The position numbers and the translations under genes are program-made. DNA of 64,000 nucleotides from Staphylospora marina (GTDB taxonomy: Bacteria > Bacillota > Bacilli > Thermoactinomycetales > Thermoactinomycetaceae): contig NZ_CP034118.1 in NCBI RefSeq assembly GCF_003856495.1, forward strand, positions 290,001-354,000. Direction: 5' to 3'. The notes beneath the pieces are model-generated. The model saw nothing but the letters and a program-made list of their open reading frames with translations, was not told the origin of the DNA and ran no database searches. The stretch's first letter is position 1; each line of letters starts with the position of its first letter. Below, in pieces: positions 49,761 to 58,202 of this stretch.

Positions 49761-52700
49761 TCACTCCGTCGAAATCGAAGGATCGGCCTGTTGCTTTTTC
49801 GGGATGACTTGAATGAAGTGACGGTCCGGCTCAAGAAGCAGCGTTTTCACCTTTTCCGCCGTTTCCGTCTGTCCGGAGCGGAGCAATTCCTGAACGTAAG
49901 CGCCGAGCAGTTCGTGGATGTCCGCGACGCCCCGGTCATCCAGCGGCTCCAGAAGAACCTTGGCCGCTTTGGCGATCCGGCGCATGAGGGCTCCCTCGTT
50001 CAGTCCCATTTCGGGGACGAGCCGCAGGTACACCCTTCCGCCGGTCATCCCGGAGCAGATCCACGGTCCGGGATCGCCCAGGACGACCGCGCGTCCATCC
50101 GTCATGTATTCGAAGGCAAATCCTTTGATGTTGGCGCGGGAGGCGATCATGCCCAGGTCGTCGCGCAGCGGTTCGCGGATCTCTCCGCCGAACACCAGAT
50201 CCGCGCCCGAGAGCCGGATCCCGGCCCGGGAATCCGCGTCGCCCTGTACCATGAACAGGCCCTTCTGGGCGCCGTAGCAAAACCCTTTGCCCACGGAACC
50301 GTTGATCAACACGCCGTGACGGTTTTTCACTTTCAGCACGGAAACCCTGCCGCCGAACGCCGTCTTTCCGACCCCGTCCTGTGCCCCGCCGAGTACGGTT
50401 GCCACGATTCCGTCGGCATTGAAAGCGGCAAATCCGTTTCCGGGCACGGATCCGTCCGTGAACGTGTAACGCCACTCGGGCAGATGGCGGTAGCCGCCGT
50501 TGAAGCGTCCTCCCACCCGGTCGCCGGACAGATCGCCCAGCAACACGCGGTGGACGCTGTTGATGCCGGAATGGACCCCGCCGTGTCCCATTCCGCCCGC
50601 CACCGTCAGGGCTCCGGTGAGGACCGCCGCTTTTTCTTCGGTCTGCACCCGTTCGGCGTGGACCGGCAGGGAAACCGTGTTCCGGACGGCAAGCAGATCC
50701 GACAGGTCCAGACGATCGAGCTCCCGCACCTGCACCAGGAGATCGGAGCGGCCGACCAGATCCTGCGTGCGGGTGAAGCCGAGCCGGGCGGTCAGGCGTT
50801 TCACCTCTTCGCCGAAGGCGGTGAACAGGCGCATCAGGTTGTTCACCGAGCGGTCGAACTCGCGGGGGACAAATCGCCGGAGACCGTGTTCCTCCGCTTC
50901 TTCCACGGTTTCGATCTGCGTGGCGATGCCCACGTGACAGGTGTCCAGATGACATCCCCGGCAAGTGGTGCATCCGATGGCCAACATGGCGAGCGTTCCA
51001 AAGCCGATCCGGTTGGCTCCCAGAAGCATCAACTTCACGGCATCCAGCGCGCTGCGCACGCCCCCGTCCGCCCACAGCTCCACGGTGTGGCGGATGCCGG
51101 CTTCCAGCAGGGCGTTGTGTGCGGCCTTCACCCCGATTTCCGCGGGCAGACCGACATGCTGGAGTGCGTGAATGCGCGCCGCGCCGGTTCCTCCGTCGAA
51201 ACCGCTGAGGGTGATGACATCCGCTCCCGCTTTGGCAATGCCGACGGCGATCGTGCCGATGTTGGGGACGACGGGTACTTTCACGATCACTTTGGCTTTC
51301 CGGTTGACCGTTTTCAGCTCGGTGATGATCTGAGCCAGGTCTTCGATGGAGTAGATGTCATGGTTGTTGGACGGGGAGATCAGGTCGCTGCCCGGCGTGG
51401 CATTCCGCGCGGCGGCCACTTTGGCGGACACTTTTTTGCCGGGAAGGTGTCCGCCTTCACCGGGTTTGGCGCCCTGACCGATTTTGATCTCCAGCCAGTT
51501 GGCCGAGTTGGCCAACTCCACGTTGACCCCGAAGCGTCCGGAAGCGATCTGGTGACCGCGGGTACGCGGGTATTTGCCCAGCATGTCCTTGGGCTCCCCG
51601 CCTTCCCCGTTCAGGCTGATCATGTTCAACCGGTCGGCCGCTTCGGCATAGGCCCGGAACGCCACTTCGCTTTGGGATCCGAATGACATCGAACTGATCA
51701 CGAACGGCAGGGAATGATCTCCCACGCCGATGTCCACCCGTGCGGGATCGATGCCGGTGTCCCCCATGTCTTTGAGGTCGGCGGTGTGCCGGATGCTGAG
51801 CGGATTTTCCTTCTCCAGCGTCTCCAGTTTCTCCGCGAATTCCTCGTAACGGATGGATCCGTCGGCCAATTGCCCGATCGCTTTCCAGATCCGCGGCCAC
51901 AAATGGTACAGTCGGGCCGATTTCGCTTTCTCCGACCGGAAGTCGGCGGCGCGTGCTTCGGCGTCCCGCTCCAGGGTTTCAAAGGTGAGCCCGGCTTTGT
52001 CCGAGCCGCACCAGTTCACCACGTCCAAAACTTCGGCCAGTTGCGGGGCGAGGCCGATGGAGGAGAACAGCCGGGCATATCCGCGCAGCTCGTGAATGCC
52101 GATCGTGGAAATGATTTTTTCCAACCCTTTGTTGATCGCGTCGTACAGGTGGAGGGCAGCCTGCTCCCCTTTCTCGCGGATGGCGGAGAACATGAGCCAG
52201 GGAGAAACCGCGTCCGCCCCCAACCCGATGGCCACCGCCACATCGTGCAGGTTGCGCATGGCCCCCGAGCGGAGCAGGATGGAGCAGCTGCGGCGCAGAT
52301 TGACTCCGTCGTCGGCGCTGGCCGATTTGAGTGCCTTGTCAACGGCCGAAACGGCCAGATGCGGATCCAGGAACAGGCCGGTTCCGTCCAGGCATTCACT
52401 GTCATCCAGGATGATCAGCCGTTTTCCGGCCCGAACGGCCCGGACGGCCGCGGAAGCCAGCTCAGTGAGCCGGTGACGGATGCCGGTACCTTGTTGCCAA
52501 GAGAGGGAAAGCCGGACGGTTTCGTCCCGTTTGGCAAACCGCGCGACCAGATCCTCCATCGGCAGCGTTCTGCGTTCGGCGGCGACGGAGGCGCCGAAGC
52601 TTCCCTCGACGAGAATCGGGGAGGGGAGTTCCAGGCGAAGCGCCCCGTCCGGGCGGAATCCGCCGACCGTCGGCCGGGGGCCGATCACGGTGCGGGTGGA

Positions 52701-54251
52701 AAAGTGTTCCATCTCGCGCTCCCTGTCGATCGCCGGGTTGGTCACGACGGCCACGCTTTCTTTCAGAAAATCGGCCACGTTTTGCCGCACTTTTGCCAAA
52801 GCGGCCAGCGGAGCGTCGTGTCCCAGCGAACGGATCGGATCGGCTCCCGTGGAGGCCATCTGTTCCACCATCTGAATCTGTTCGCGATCCCAGCCGAATC
52901 CGGAAAATGCCGGTTCCGAGGCCTGAGGAATGTCTTCCGCCGACCGGATTTCCGGAGCGGGAGCGATCAGATGGGTTCGCCAAGTGCCGAAGTCGGACCT
53001 CTTTTTCACCCGCTCAAGCACCGTTTGCTGCACTTCGTGATGGGTGAGTACGCGCACTTCCGGGGACAGAAGGACACCGACCGTTTCACCCGGGGCGAGC
53101 GGCTTCGGATCCGCCGTCTGCGCGGAAGCCGGCACGATTCCCTGTTCCGAGGAGAAATACAGGGCCCGGTCCGTTTGCAACATCCAAAGCGGCCTCAGTC
53201 CCAGAGCGTCCACGCTGAACGCGCACTCATCCGCATGTCGGGAGACAATGCCGGCCGGTCCCTGTGCGAAAGGACCCCATGCCTGGCGGAAGTACATGTA
53301 CAGATCCTGCAGCTCATCCGGCAAGTGAACGATTTCGCCCAAAATCGGCGGGAATGCCATTTCGATCGCTTCCAGCAGGCTGAACCCGTGACGGTGGATC
53401 AACGTTTCCAGGAACCGGTTGAGATCCTGGGAGTCACTGCCTCCTTCCGGCAGTTCCACGCCGAGCATGGTCGCTTCGTCGCGCAATTTGGCGATCGTGT
53501 TGATCTCTCCGTTGTGACCGAGCAGGGAGAAAGGCTGGACGCGGAAAATGTGGGTCAATGTATTGGTGGAATAGCGGTTGTGACCGATGGTGACGGAAGT
53601 CCGGAAATCGGGATCGGACAAATCCCGGTAGTAAGCGGGGATCCTGTCCGCGGCGGCCAACAGTTTGTAAATCGCCGAATGCGGGCTGAAAGAGGCGACC
53701 TGCACGGGCATTTCCCGTTCGATTTCCAGGGTGAGCTCAAACAGGAGAGACGAGAGCCCTTCCGCCGAATCGGCGAGAAATGCCGCCTGCCAGAAATGGG
53801 GCTCCTGTGCCCGGCCGACCGGTCCCAACGCCGAGGAATCCACATGGTTCAGTTGCCCGGTCAGGAGGGACAATCCCCGGCCGGAAAGTTTGCGGATGAT
53901 GTTCTCACACATCGCTTCCGGTTTGAGTCCGTCTTCCTTGGGAAGAAATGCGTGCATCACGGCAAACCGGGAATCAAACGCCAGTTGCGGATTCAGGCCC
54001 GCACCGGCCAGTTTTTTGGCCCACAGATCGCGGGGGATGTCGGTCAATACGCCGGAACCGTCCCCTTCGCCGTGCATGAAGCCGGAGCGGTGGGCCATTT
54101 TGTCCAGCGCGTTCACGGCATCCATCACGTTGTCCCGTTTGGGAATTCCGTCCTTTTCGATTACCGCGACGATGCCGCAGCTGTCGTGCTCTTCGGCAGT
54201 CAAATGTTGAAAACGGCCCGGGTCGGCCTTTTTTTCCGGTTTGAGACCCAT
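49761..54251 (-). CDS. gltB: Glutamate synthase large subunit
   Basis: 1496 aa. Cys25 (HDSCGIVAV) becomes the N-terminal nucleophile of a class II amidotransferase after removal of a 24-residue propeptide. The FMN/synthase domain follows, with GFDGGTGAARIHALQHVGLP and a 3Fe-4S motif CTTCRGCHLDTCHVGIATQ. A GXGXG C-terminal domain ends it. The enzyme makes glutamate from 2-oxoglutarate and glutamine. Start at 54251 chosen for GGAGGTGAAAG upstream. The small subunit gltD is not adjacent, and no gltC-like regulator was seen. Confidence 0.97.
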   Translation of the reverse strand: MGLKPEKKADPGRFQHLTAEEHDSCGIVAVIEKDGIPKRDNVMDAVNALDKMAHRSGFMHGEGDGSGVLTDIPRDLWAKKLAGAGLNPQLAFDSRFAVMHAFLPKEDGLKPEAMCENIIRKLSGRGLSLLTGQLNHVDSSALGPVGRAQEPHFWQAAFLADSAEGLSSLLFELTLEIEREMPVQVASFSPHSAIYKLLAAADRIPAYYRDLSDPDFRTSVTIGHNRYSTNTLTHIFRVQPFSLLGHNGEINTIAKLRDEATMLGVELPEGGSDSQDLNRFLETLIHRHGFSLLEAIEMAFPPILGEIVHLPDELQDLYMYFRQAWGPFAQGPAGIVSRHADECAFSVDALGLRPLWMLQTDRALYFSSEQGIVPASAQTADPKPLAPGETVGVLLSPEVRVLTHHEVQQTVLERVKKRSDFGTWRTHLIAPAPEIRSAEDIPQASEPAFSGFGWDREQIQMVEQMASTGADPIRSLGHDAPLAALAKVRQNVADFLKESVAVVTNPAIDREREMEHFSTRTVIGPRPTVGGFRPDGALRLELPSPILVEGSFGASVAAERRTLPMEDLVARFAKRDETVRLSLSWQQGTGIRHRLTELASAAVRAVRAGKRLIILDDSECLDGTGLFLDPHLAVSAVDKALKSASADDGVNLRRSCSILLRSGAMRNLHDVAVAIGLGADAVSPWLMFSAIREKGEQAALHLYDAINKGLEKIISTIGIHELRGYARLFSSIGLAPQLAEVLDVVNWCGSDKAGLTFETLERDAEARAADFRSEKAKSARLYHLWPRIWKAIGQLADGSIRYEEFAEKLETLEKENPLSIRHTADLKDMGDTGIDPARVDIGVGDHSLPFVISSMSFGSQSEVAFRAYAEAADRLNMISLNGEGGEPKDMLGKYPRTRGHQIASGRFGVNVELANSANWLEIKIGQGAKPGEGGHLPGKKVSAKVAAARNATPGSDLISPSNNHDIYSIEDLAQIITELKTVNRKAKVIVKVPVVPNIGTIAVGIAKAGADVITLSGFDGGTGAARIHALQHVGLPAEIGVKAAHNALLEAGIRHTVELWADGGVRSALDAVKLMLLGANRIGFGTLAMLAIGCTTCRGCHLDTCHVGIATQIETVEEAEEHGLRRFVPREFDRSVNNLMRLFTAFGEEVKRLTARLGFTRTQDLVGRSDLLVQVRELDRLDLSDLLAVRNTVSLPVHAERVQTEEKAAVLTGALTVAGGMGHGGVHSGINSVHRVLLGDLSGDRVGGRFNGGYRHLPEWRYTFTDGSVPGNGFAAFNADGIVATVLGGAQDGVGKTAFGGRVSVLKVKNRHGVLINGSVGKGFCYGAQKGLFMVQGDADSRAGIRLSGADLVFGGEIREPLRDDLGMIASRANIKGFAFEYMTDGRAVVLGDPGPWICSGMTGGRVYLRLVPEMGLNEGALMRRIAKAAKVLLEPLDDRGVADIHELLGAYVQELLRSGQTETAEKVKTLLLEPDRHFIQVIPKKQQADPSISTE

Positions 54252-54402
54252 GCCTCTTTCACCTCCGATATGCTTGCCTCCTGTTTCCGTTCCCGAACCC
54301 GTTTGACGAACGAACCGGACGGGAATATTCGGATTGAGTCGCTGATTTTCAGGGCATTTTACACAAGAATAACATGAATATTTTTTTTGCATCAAGAGAA
54401 AA

Positions 54403-54418
54403 ATGCATTTTTATTCAT
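54403..54418 (-). promoter_or_regulatory. Arginine-box-like operator upstream of gltB
   Basis: Minus strand ATGAATAAAAATGCAT matches the Bacillus ArgR/AhrC consensus CATGAATAAAAATKCAA nearly throughout; the TGAAT-AAAA-ATGCA arms have one mismatch. It lies about 150 bases before the gltB start. Confidence 0.55.
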
Positions 54419-54464
54419 TTTTTGAGGAGAGTATGCAAAGTTTGCCTTGATTTGGAAGTTGTGA

Positions 54465-54479
54465 TGAATGCTTGATTCA
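54465..54479. promoter_or_regulatory. Second TGAAT/ATTCA palindrome
   Basis: TGAATGCTTGATTCA has perfect arms around five bases (an arginine box normally has four). Its centre is about 61 bases, or six helical turns, from the other element, which would suit co-binding of a hexameric ArgR. Confidence 0.4.
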
Positions 54480-54505
54480 TAAGGATTGCCGGCTCGATTC
54501 CTTTG

Positions 54506-54519
54506 TGAAAGCGCTTGCA
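54506..54519. promoter_or_regulatory. Possible cre (CcpA) site
   Basis: TGAAAGCGCTTGCA fits the cre consensus TGWNANCGNTNWCA in 13 of 14 positions. It lies about 255 bases upstream of the gltB start, between the ABC operon terminator and the gltB promoter. Confidence 0.5.
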
Positions 54520-54554
54520 GTGAGGGGTGTATATTTATATAGATGGAAATGGGT

Positions 54555-54592
54555 GTAAAAAAGCGGAAACCGATTCGGTTTCCGCTTTTGCT
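54555..54592 (-). terminator. Terminator of the ABC-2 exporter operon
   Basis: GCGGAAACCGA and TCGGTTTCCGC form an 11-bp perfect stem. On the minus strand it is followed by TTTTTT. It ends the 57244-54663 operon before gltB. Confidence 0.85.
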
Positions 54593-54662
54593 TTAACGCG
54601 ACGGGCCGGGAATATGAATGTTTGGTATTTTTGGGTGTGTATCGTTCGCGTTCCGTTGACGG

Positions 54663-55454
54663 TCACATCCGCACTCCCACCTGGTTGCCCGATTCATATC
54701 TTTTCAGTCCCCGGTGAAACACCCAAACGCTCAGGACGACGAAGAGAATCGTCACTCCGCAGGCCATCGGGAGAAATTCCCAGCTGAACTCACGGATCAG
54801 GCGAATGGGCATGATGCTGATGAATCCCGCGGGCAGGACGGTGAACAACATGACCCGGGTCACTCCGTGGAAGATATCCGTGGGATACGTGGTGAAAGTG
54901 AGCAGAGCGTTCCCGAATTGAAGGCTGAGACCTTCCGCGTTCCCGATCCAGAAGGCCAGGCTCTGGACCATCACCATCAAGCTGACCAGGATCCATCCGC
55001 CCAGGAACACGCCGAGGAGAAACAAAGGAAACTTCGCGAGACTGCCTCCGCCGAGGAAAAACATCGCCACGGCGAAGAGAAGATCCCCGTACGCGGACAA
55101 TATGGTCCGGCTGAGCATGGCATGGAGCAACACGGGCTTGGGCATGCCGAGGTACACGTCCAGTTCGCCTCCGGCGATCATGCCGGCCAGCCGAAAACAG
55201 TTTCCGAACAAGACATTGATCCATCCGAAGGCTCCCGCGGCGAACGCCCACAGCTGGAGGATGTCGTTCATCGTCCAGCCGGCCACCACGTTGAACCGGT
55301 CGAAGAAAAGCCACCAGAAGACGATCCACGTACCGTTGTTCAGCAACATGAAGAAGACCTGTGCCAGAAAGCCAGCACGAAACTCCATGGCCCCTTTCCA
55401 GTTGGCTTTGATGCAGGCTCCGATGAACCGGAGCATGTTACCCGCCGTTGACAT
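54663..55454 (-). CDS. ABC-2 exporter permease, second subunit
   Basis: 263 aa, six membrane helices. EFRAGFLAQ, WLFFDRFNVVAGW, GELDVYLGMPKPVLLHA and TTYPTDIFHG place it in the ABC2_membrane_6 family (COG3694-like), whose members pair with a COG4587-like permease and a COG4586-like ATPase. Substrate unknown. ATG 55454 sits inside the upstream permease gene; a TTG three bases earlier is possible. The operon is led by a riboswitch-like RNA. Confidence 0.9.
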   Translation of the reverse strand: MSTAGNMLRFIGACIKANWKGAMEFRAGFLAQVFFMLLNNGTWIVFWWLFFDRFNVVAGWTMNDILQLWAFAAGAFGWINVLFGNCFRLAGMIAGGELDVYLGMPKPVLLHAMLSRTILSAYGDLLFAVAMFFLGGGSLAKFPLFLLGVFLGGWILVSLMVMVQSLAFWIGNAEGLSLQFGNALLTFTTYPTDIFHGVTRVMLFTVLPAGFISIMPIRLIREFSWEFLPMACGVTILFVVLSVWVFHRGLKRYESGNQVGVRM

Positions 55455-56256
55455 CAAGTTTCTTCACCCCCAACCGGTAGACGAACCGGAGCAGCAGGAA
55501 AGCCGCCGCTGCCCATCCCAACTGACCGAGCCACAACATCGGCCAATCCGCCGGGGTCTCCGTCAGCAGAATGCGCGCCGGCAGGTACATGACCGCCTGG
55601 AACGGCAACCACCGGAGGATCGGCTCCAGCCAATCCGGAAAAATCTCCAGCGGGAGCATCATCCCCCCGATGGTCATGACCAGTCGGCTGTAAATCATTT
55701 CCATCCCGCGCGTTTCTTCCAGCCAGAAAGCGAGCAGGGCAAGACTCATGAGCAAGCAGAATTGGATGACCAACGCCGTCAGGAGAAACAAAAGGAACAG
55801 GCCCGCGCGCTTGGGGGTCACCGGGGGAGGACCGAACATCAAAAACGTGAGCGAGCCGCCGACGAACAGACAGACGATGTGCCTCAGAAAAAATTCGGAC
55901 ACGTATCCGGCGAAGTGATTTCCCGTGTAATCCAACGGACGAAGAAGTTGCACGGCCACCTGTCCGCTTTTCACTTCCTGTTCCACTTTTTGGGCCAGGT
56001 ACGGGTACGACATGATGATCGATTCGCTCACCGTCAGATACCAGATCATGGTGGCCAGCGAATACCCTTCGATCAACGGCCCGCCCGACATCCGGAAGGT
56101 GACCGACCACAATTGGGTGAACACGAACAAAATGACCAGCAGAAACAGGGTCCGGATCAGGAAGTCGGGCACGTACGCCAGCTGGTTTTTCAGAGAGATG
56201 CGGAACACCGCGGCATATTTAATGCCCGATCGCATCGGACGCTGCCATGCGTTCAA
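55438..56256 (-). CDS. ABC-2 exporter permease, first subunit
   Basis: 272 aa with six membrane helices; FLIRTLFLLVILFVFTQLW, KSGQVAVQLLRPLDY and the C-terminal GVKKLDVNGG match the COG4587-like half of the same exporter family. TTG 56256 has AAGGAGG seven bases upstream; ATG 56235 lacks one. It overlaps the ATPase gene by 38 bases and the next permease by 17. Confidence 0.9.
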   Translation of the reverse strand: MNAWQRPMRSGIKYAAVFRISLKNQLAYVPDFLIRTLFLLVILFVFTQLWSVTFRMSGGPLIEGYSLATMIWYLTVSESIIMSYPYLAQKVEQEVKSGQVAVQLLRPLDYTGNHFAGYVSEFFLRHIVCLFVGGSLTFLMFGPPPVTPKRAGLFLLFLLTALVIQFCLLMSLALLAFWLEETRGMEMIYSRLVMTIGGMMLPLEIFPDWLEPILRWLPFQAVMYLPARILLTETPADWPMLWLGQLGWAAAAFLLLRFVYRLGVKKLDVNGG

Positions 56257-57244
56257 GGCCGGCCCTCCTTTCCGATTCGTAGATGGCGGTGATCACTTCT
56301 TCCATCGACGGATCTTCCACGGTGATGTCCACGACCGGGTAGCTGCCGAGCAATTGTCCGATCACCTGTTCCACCGAAGTTGTCTGCACATCCACTTTCA
56401 ATTTGATCCCGGTTCCTTTGCGTTTCAGTTCCACCGTTCCGGGGATGTCCAAATCACCCGGTTCCGTGCCCAGTTTGAGATTGACGATCTTGTGCTTCAA
56501 GACGTCCCGCTTGAGCCGGCTGACCGACGTGTCCACCACCAGTTCCCCGTGGTTGATGATGATGGCCCGTTGGCACAGCTCCTCCACGTCCCCCGCGTCA
56601 TGAGACGTGAGGAAGACCGTGACGCCCTCTTTCCGGTTCAATTCCCGGATCATCTGACGGATTTTGTTTTTGACCACCACGTCCATCCCGATGGTCGGTT
56701 CGTCGAGAAACAGAATGTCGGGACGGTGGAGGAGAACCGACGCCATCTCGCAGCGCATTCGTTCGCCGAGTGACAGCTTCCGCACCGGCGTGTGAAGATA
56801 CGGTTCCAGCTCGAAGAGATCGACCAGCCATTTCCGTCGATTCAAGAAGTCGCCCTTCGGGATGTCATAGATGCTGGCCATCAGCTCAAACGTGTCAGCC
56901 GGAGGAAGATGGTACCACAGCTGTGATTTCTGACCGAACACTGCCCCGATACGGAACGCCATCCGCTTCCGTTCTTTCCACGGAACCATTCCCAGCACTT
57001 CCGCATGACCCGCCGAAGGGTGCAAAATGCCGGTGAGCATCTTGATCGTCGTCGATTTGCCGGCTCCGTTCGGCCCCAGAAACGCCAGCGATTCTCCGCG
57101 TTCCACCTCGAACGAAACGCCGCGTACCGCCGTTTTTTCCTCCGTTTCCGACCAAAACAGCGACTTCACGGCACCGAAGAATCCCGGCAATCTCTTTTTG
57201 ATGCGATAGGTTTTTTCCAATCTTTCCACCCGGATGGCGACCAT
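56219..57244 (-). CDS. ABC exporter ATP-binding subunit (NatA/COG4586-like)
   Basis: 341 aa. Walker A GPNGAGKST, Q-loop GQKSQLWYHLP, signature LSLGERMRCEMA, Walker B ILFLDEPTIGMD and H-loop TSHDAGDVEELC. The GQ(K/R)SQLW block and the C-terminal regulatory extension of ~100 residues are shared with the paralogue at 62748-63755. ATG 57244 follows GAGGGAGGGA. It is the first gene of the operon behind the ykkC-type leader, so its expression should be controlled by that RNA. Confidence 0.93.
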   Translation of the reverse strand: MVAIRVERLEKTYRIKKRLPGFFGAVKSLFWSETEEKTAVRGVSFEVERGESLAFLGPNGAGKSTTIKMLTGILHPSAGHAEVLGMVPWKERKRMAFRIGAVFGQKSQLWYHLPPADTFELMASIYDIPKGDFLNRRKWLVDLFELEPYLHTPVRKLSLGERMRCEMASVLLHRPDILFLDEPTIGMDVVVKNKIRQMIRELNRKEGVTVFLTSHDAGDVEELCQRAIIINHGELVVDTSVSRLKRDVLKHKIVNLKLGTEPGDLDIPGTVELKRKGTGIKLKVDVQTTSVEQVIGQLLGSYPVVDITVEDPSMEEVITAIYESERRAGLERMAASDAIGH

Positions 57245-57284
57245 CGTCAGTCCCTCCCTCTTCTTTGATTCTTTAGCGGGATAA

Positions 57285-57337
57285 ACAAAAAGCCCTCTGC
57301 GACAATCCCGCATGGGAACTTGCCGCAAAAGGCTTTT
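57285..57337 (-). terminator. Riboswitch-controlled terminator
   Basis: On the minus strand AAAAGCCTTTTGCGGCAAG (57319-57337) pairs with TTGTCGCAGAGGGCTTTTT (57287-57305) through a long stem with G-U pairs, followed by the T run. Its left arm contains the AAAAGCC that is part of the conserved aptamer 3' segment, so aptamer folding and termination exclude each other. Confidence 0.8.
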
Positions 57338-57430
57338 GTCCTTACGGTGTGACGCCCGCCGATGGCGCCCGGCATCGCTCGGTCCAGACGTGAAGAGAGA
57401 GCTTCACCGGAACCCTAGATGCCCTTCCCA
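57310..57430 (-). promoter_or_regulatory. ykkC-family riboswitch aptamer
   Basis: Reading the minus strand, the hallmark segments appear in order: CTAGGGTTCCGG (57408-57419), a GTGAAG/CTTCAC helix, CTGGACCGAG (57378-57387), a GCCGGGCGCC helix, and CACACCGTAAGGACAAAAGCC (57331-57351). These match the ykkC core. The distal CGGGAGA of guanidine-I types is absent, replaced by TTTTGCGGC, and GGGAA (near 57425-57429) could pair with TTCCC (57312-57317) as an added helix. That suggests a ykkC subtype 2 RNA (ppGpp/PRPP type), but guanidine cannot be excluded. Confidence 0.8.
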
Positions 57431-57444
57431 ATGATTTGTAATCG

Positions 57445-57473
57445 ATTATATGACGAAGTTTTTTCGAATACAA
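57445..57473 (-). promoter_or_regulatory. Promoter of the ykkC-type leader
   Basis: Minus strand TTGTAT (57468-57473) and TATAAT (57445-57450), 17-base spacer. Start near 57438, just before the aptamer. Confidence 0.7.
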
Positions 57474-57519
57474 CATAATTTTTGGGCAAATAGGAGATTT
57501 TTTTGGGAGAGGTGCGGAA

Positions 57520-57580
57520 AAACGGGGAATCTGGTTTGCCGGAGGGGAAGCATTTCTCCTTCGGCAACCAGATTCCATCC
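57520..57580. repeat. Long perfect hairpin, function unknown
   Basis: GGAATCTGGTTTGCCGGAGG (57526-57545) pairs with CTCCTTCGGCAACCAGATTCC (57556-57576), a stem of about 18 bp. It has no T run, so no clear terminator role. It sits between the ABC leader promoter and the globin terminator. Confidence 0.6.
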
Positions 57581-57629
57581 GGCAGGCAGTCAATCAGGGA
57601 TGCCAAGACACGTCAACCGCTTCGAGCCA

Positions 57630-57680
57630 TGACAGGAAAAGCCCCCGGTTCTCTTGGAGCAATCCGGGGGCTTTTCCGTT
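57630..57680. terminator. Bidirectional terminator after the globin gene
   Basis: AAAAGCCCCCGG (57637-57648) pairs with CCGGGGGCTTTT (57664-57675), flanked by A/T. Serves the minus-strand hemL-globin operon. Confidence 0.85.
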
Positions 57681-57721
57681 TGGGTGCTGTCGGGAGTCGT
57701 TTGCTTCGAAACCGAAAGTGT

Positions 57722-58135
57722 TCAGTTTTCCGGCTCTTTTTCCCCGTTTCCTTCATCCTCGGGCGTGTTCACCATGTGATGGGCGGCCATCACCAAGCGG
57801 GCCCAGATGTGCTCGCGGATCTCACCGGTGATCCCGGCATCGTTCAGCGCTTCGTGCATGCAGGCCAGCCAGGCGTTGGCCCGGGAAGGGGTGATGGGAA
57901 ACGGGAGGTGGCGCGCCCTGAGCATGGGATGACCGTATTCCCGGCTGTACAGGGGCGGACCGCCCAGAAACTGGGTGAGAAACTTGTATTGTTTCTCCAT
58001 GACCGGACGGATGTCTTCCGGAAAGATCGGTTTCAGCAAGGGATGACGCTGCACCCGCGGGTAAAAGGCTTCCACCAGTTTGCGGACGGTCGGAGCCCCG
58101 CCGATTTGTTCATAGGGAGACAGGGAGGATTCCAT
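57722..58135 (-). CDS. Truncated haemoglobin (group II)
   Basis: 137-aa 2/2 globin of the YjbI/trHbO kind: YEQIGGAPTVRKLVEAFY (helix B), FLTQFLGGPPLYSREYGHP, LRARHLPFPIT with the proximal His, and HIWARLVMAAHHMVN. Binds haem; likely handles oxygen or NO in the cytoplasm. ATG 58135 follows GGAGG (of GGAGGTCTTGCC). Cotranscribed after hemL, which links haem supply to a haem protein. Confidence 0.93.
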   Translation of the reverse strand: MESSLSPYEQIGGAPTVRKLVEAFYPRVQRHPLLKPIFPEDIRPVMEKQYKFLTQFLGGPPLYSREYGHPMLRARHLPFPITPSRANAWLACMHEALNDAGITGEIREHIWARLVMAAHHMVNTPEDEGNGEKEPEN

Positions 58136-58202
58136 GGCAAGACCTCCTGGCTTGATTTCGTTGCGCTCGGGGTGGGATCCGGCGGAACGTGTCGCCTCTG
58201 TT

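Larger units (their letters stand above)
54252..54558 (-). other. Regulatory region of gltB
   Basis: The 300-base AT-rich region upstream of gltB holds an arginine-box-like element (54403-54418), a second TGAAT/ATTCA palindrome (54465-54479), a cre-like site (54506-54519), and a possible promoter (TTGATG/TATTCT on the minus strand, about 54366-54394). No gene. Confidence 0.55.
57245..57445 (-). promoter_or_regulatory. Leader RNA of the ABC-2 exporter operon
   Basis: The promoter, aptamer-like RNA and terminator occupy this leader; details are given at 57310-57430. The segment 57245-57285 contains only the ribosome site region. Confidence 0.7.

Noticed and set aside
51714-54377. Plus-strand frame of 887 codons
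   Set aside because: Shadow of gltB with the same low-meaning composition and no start signals.
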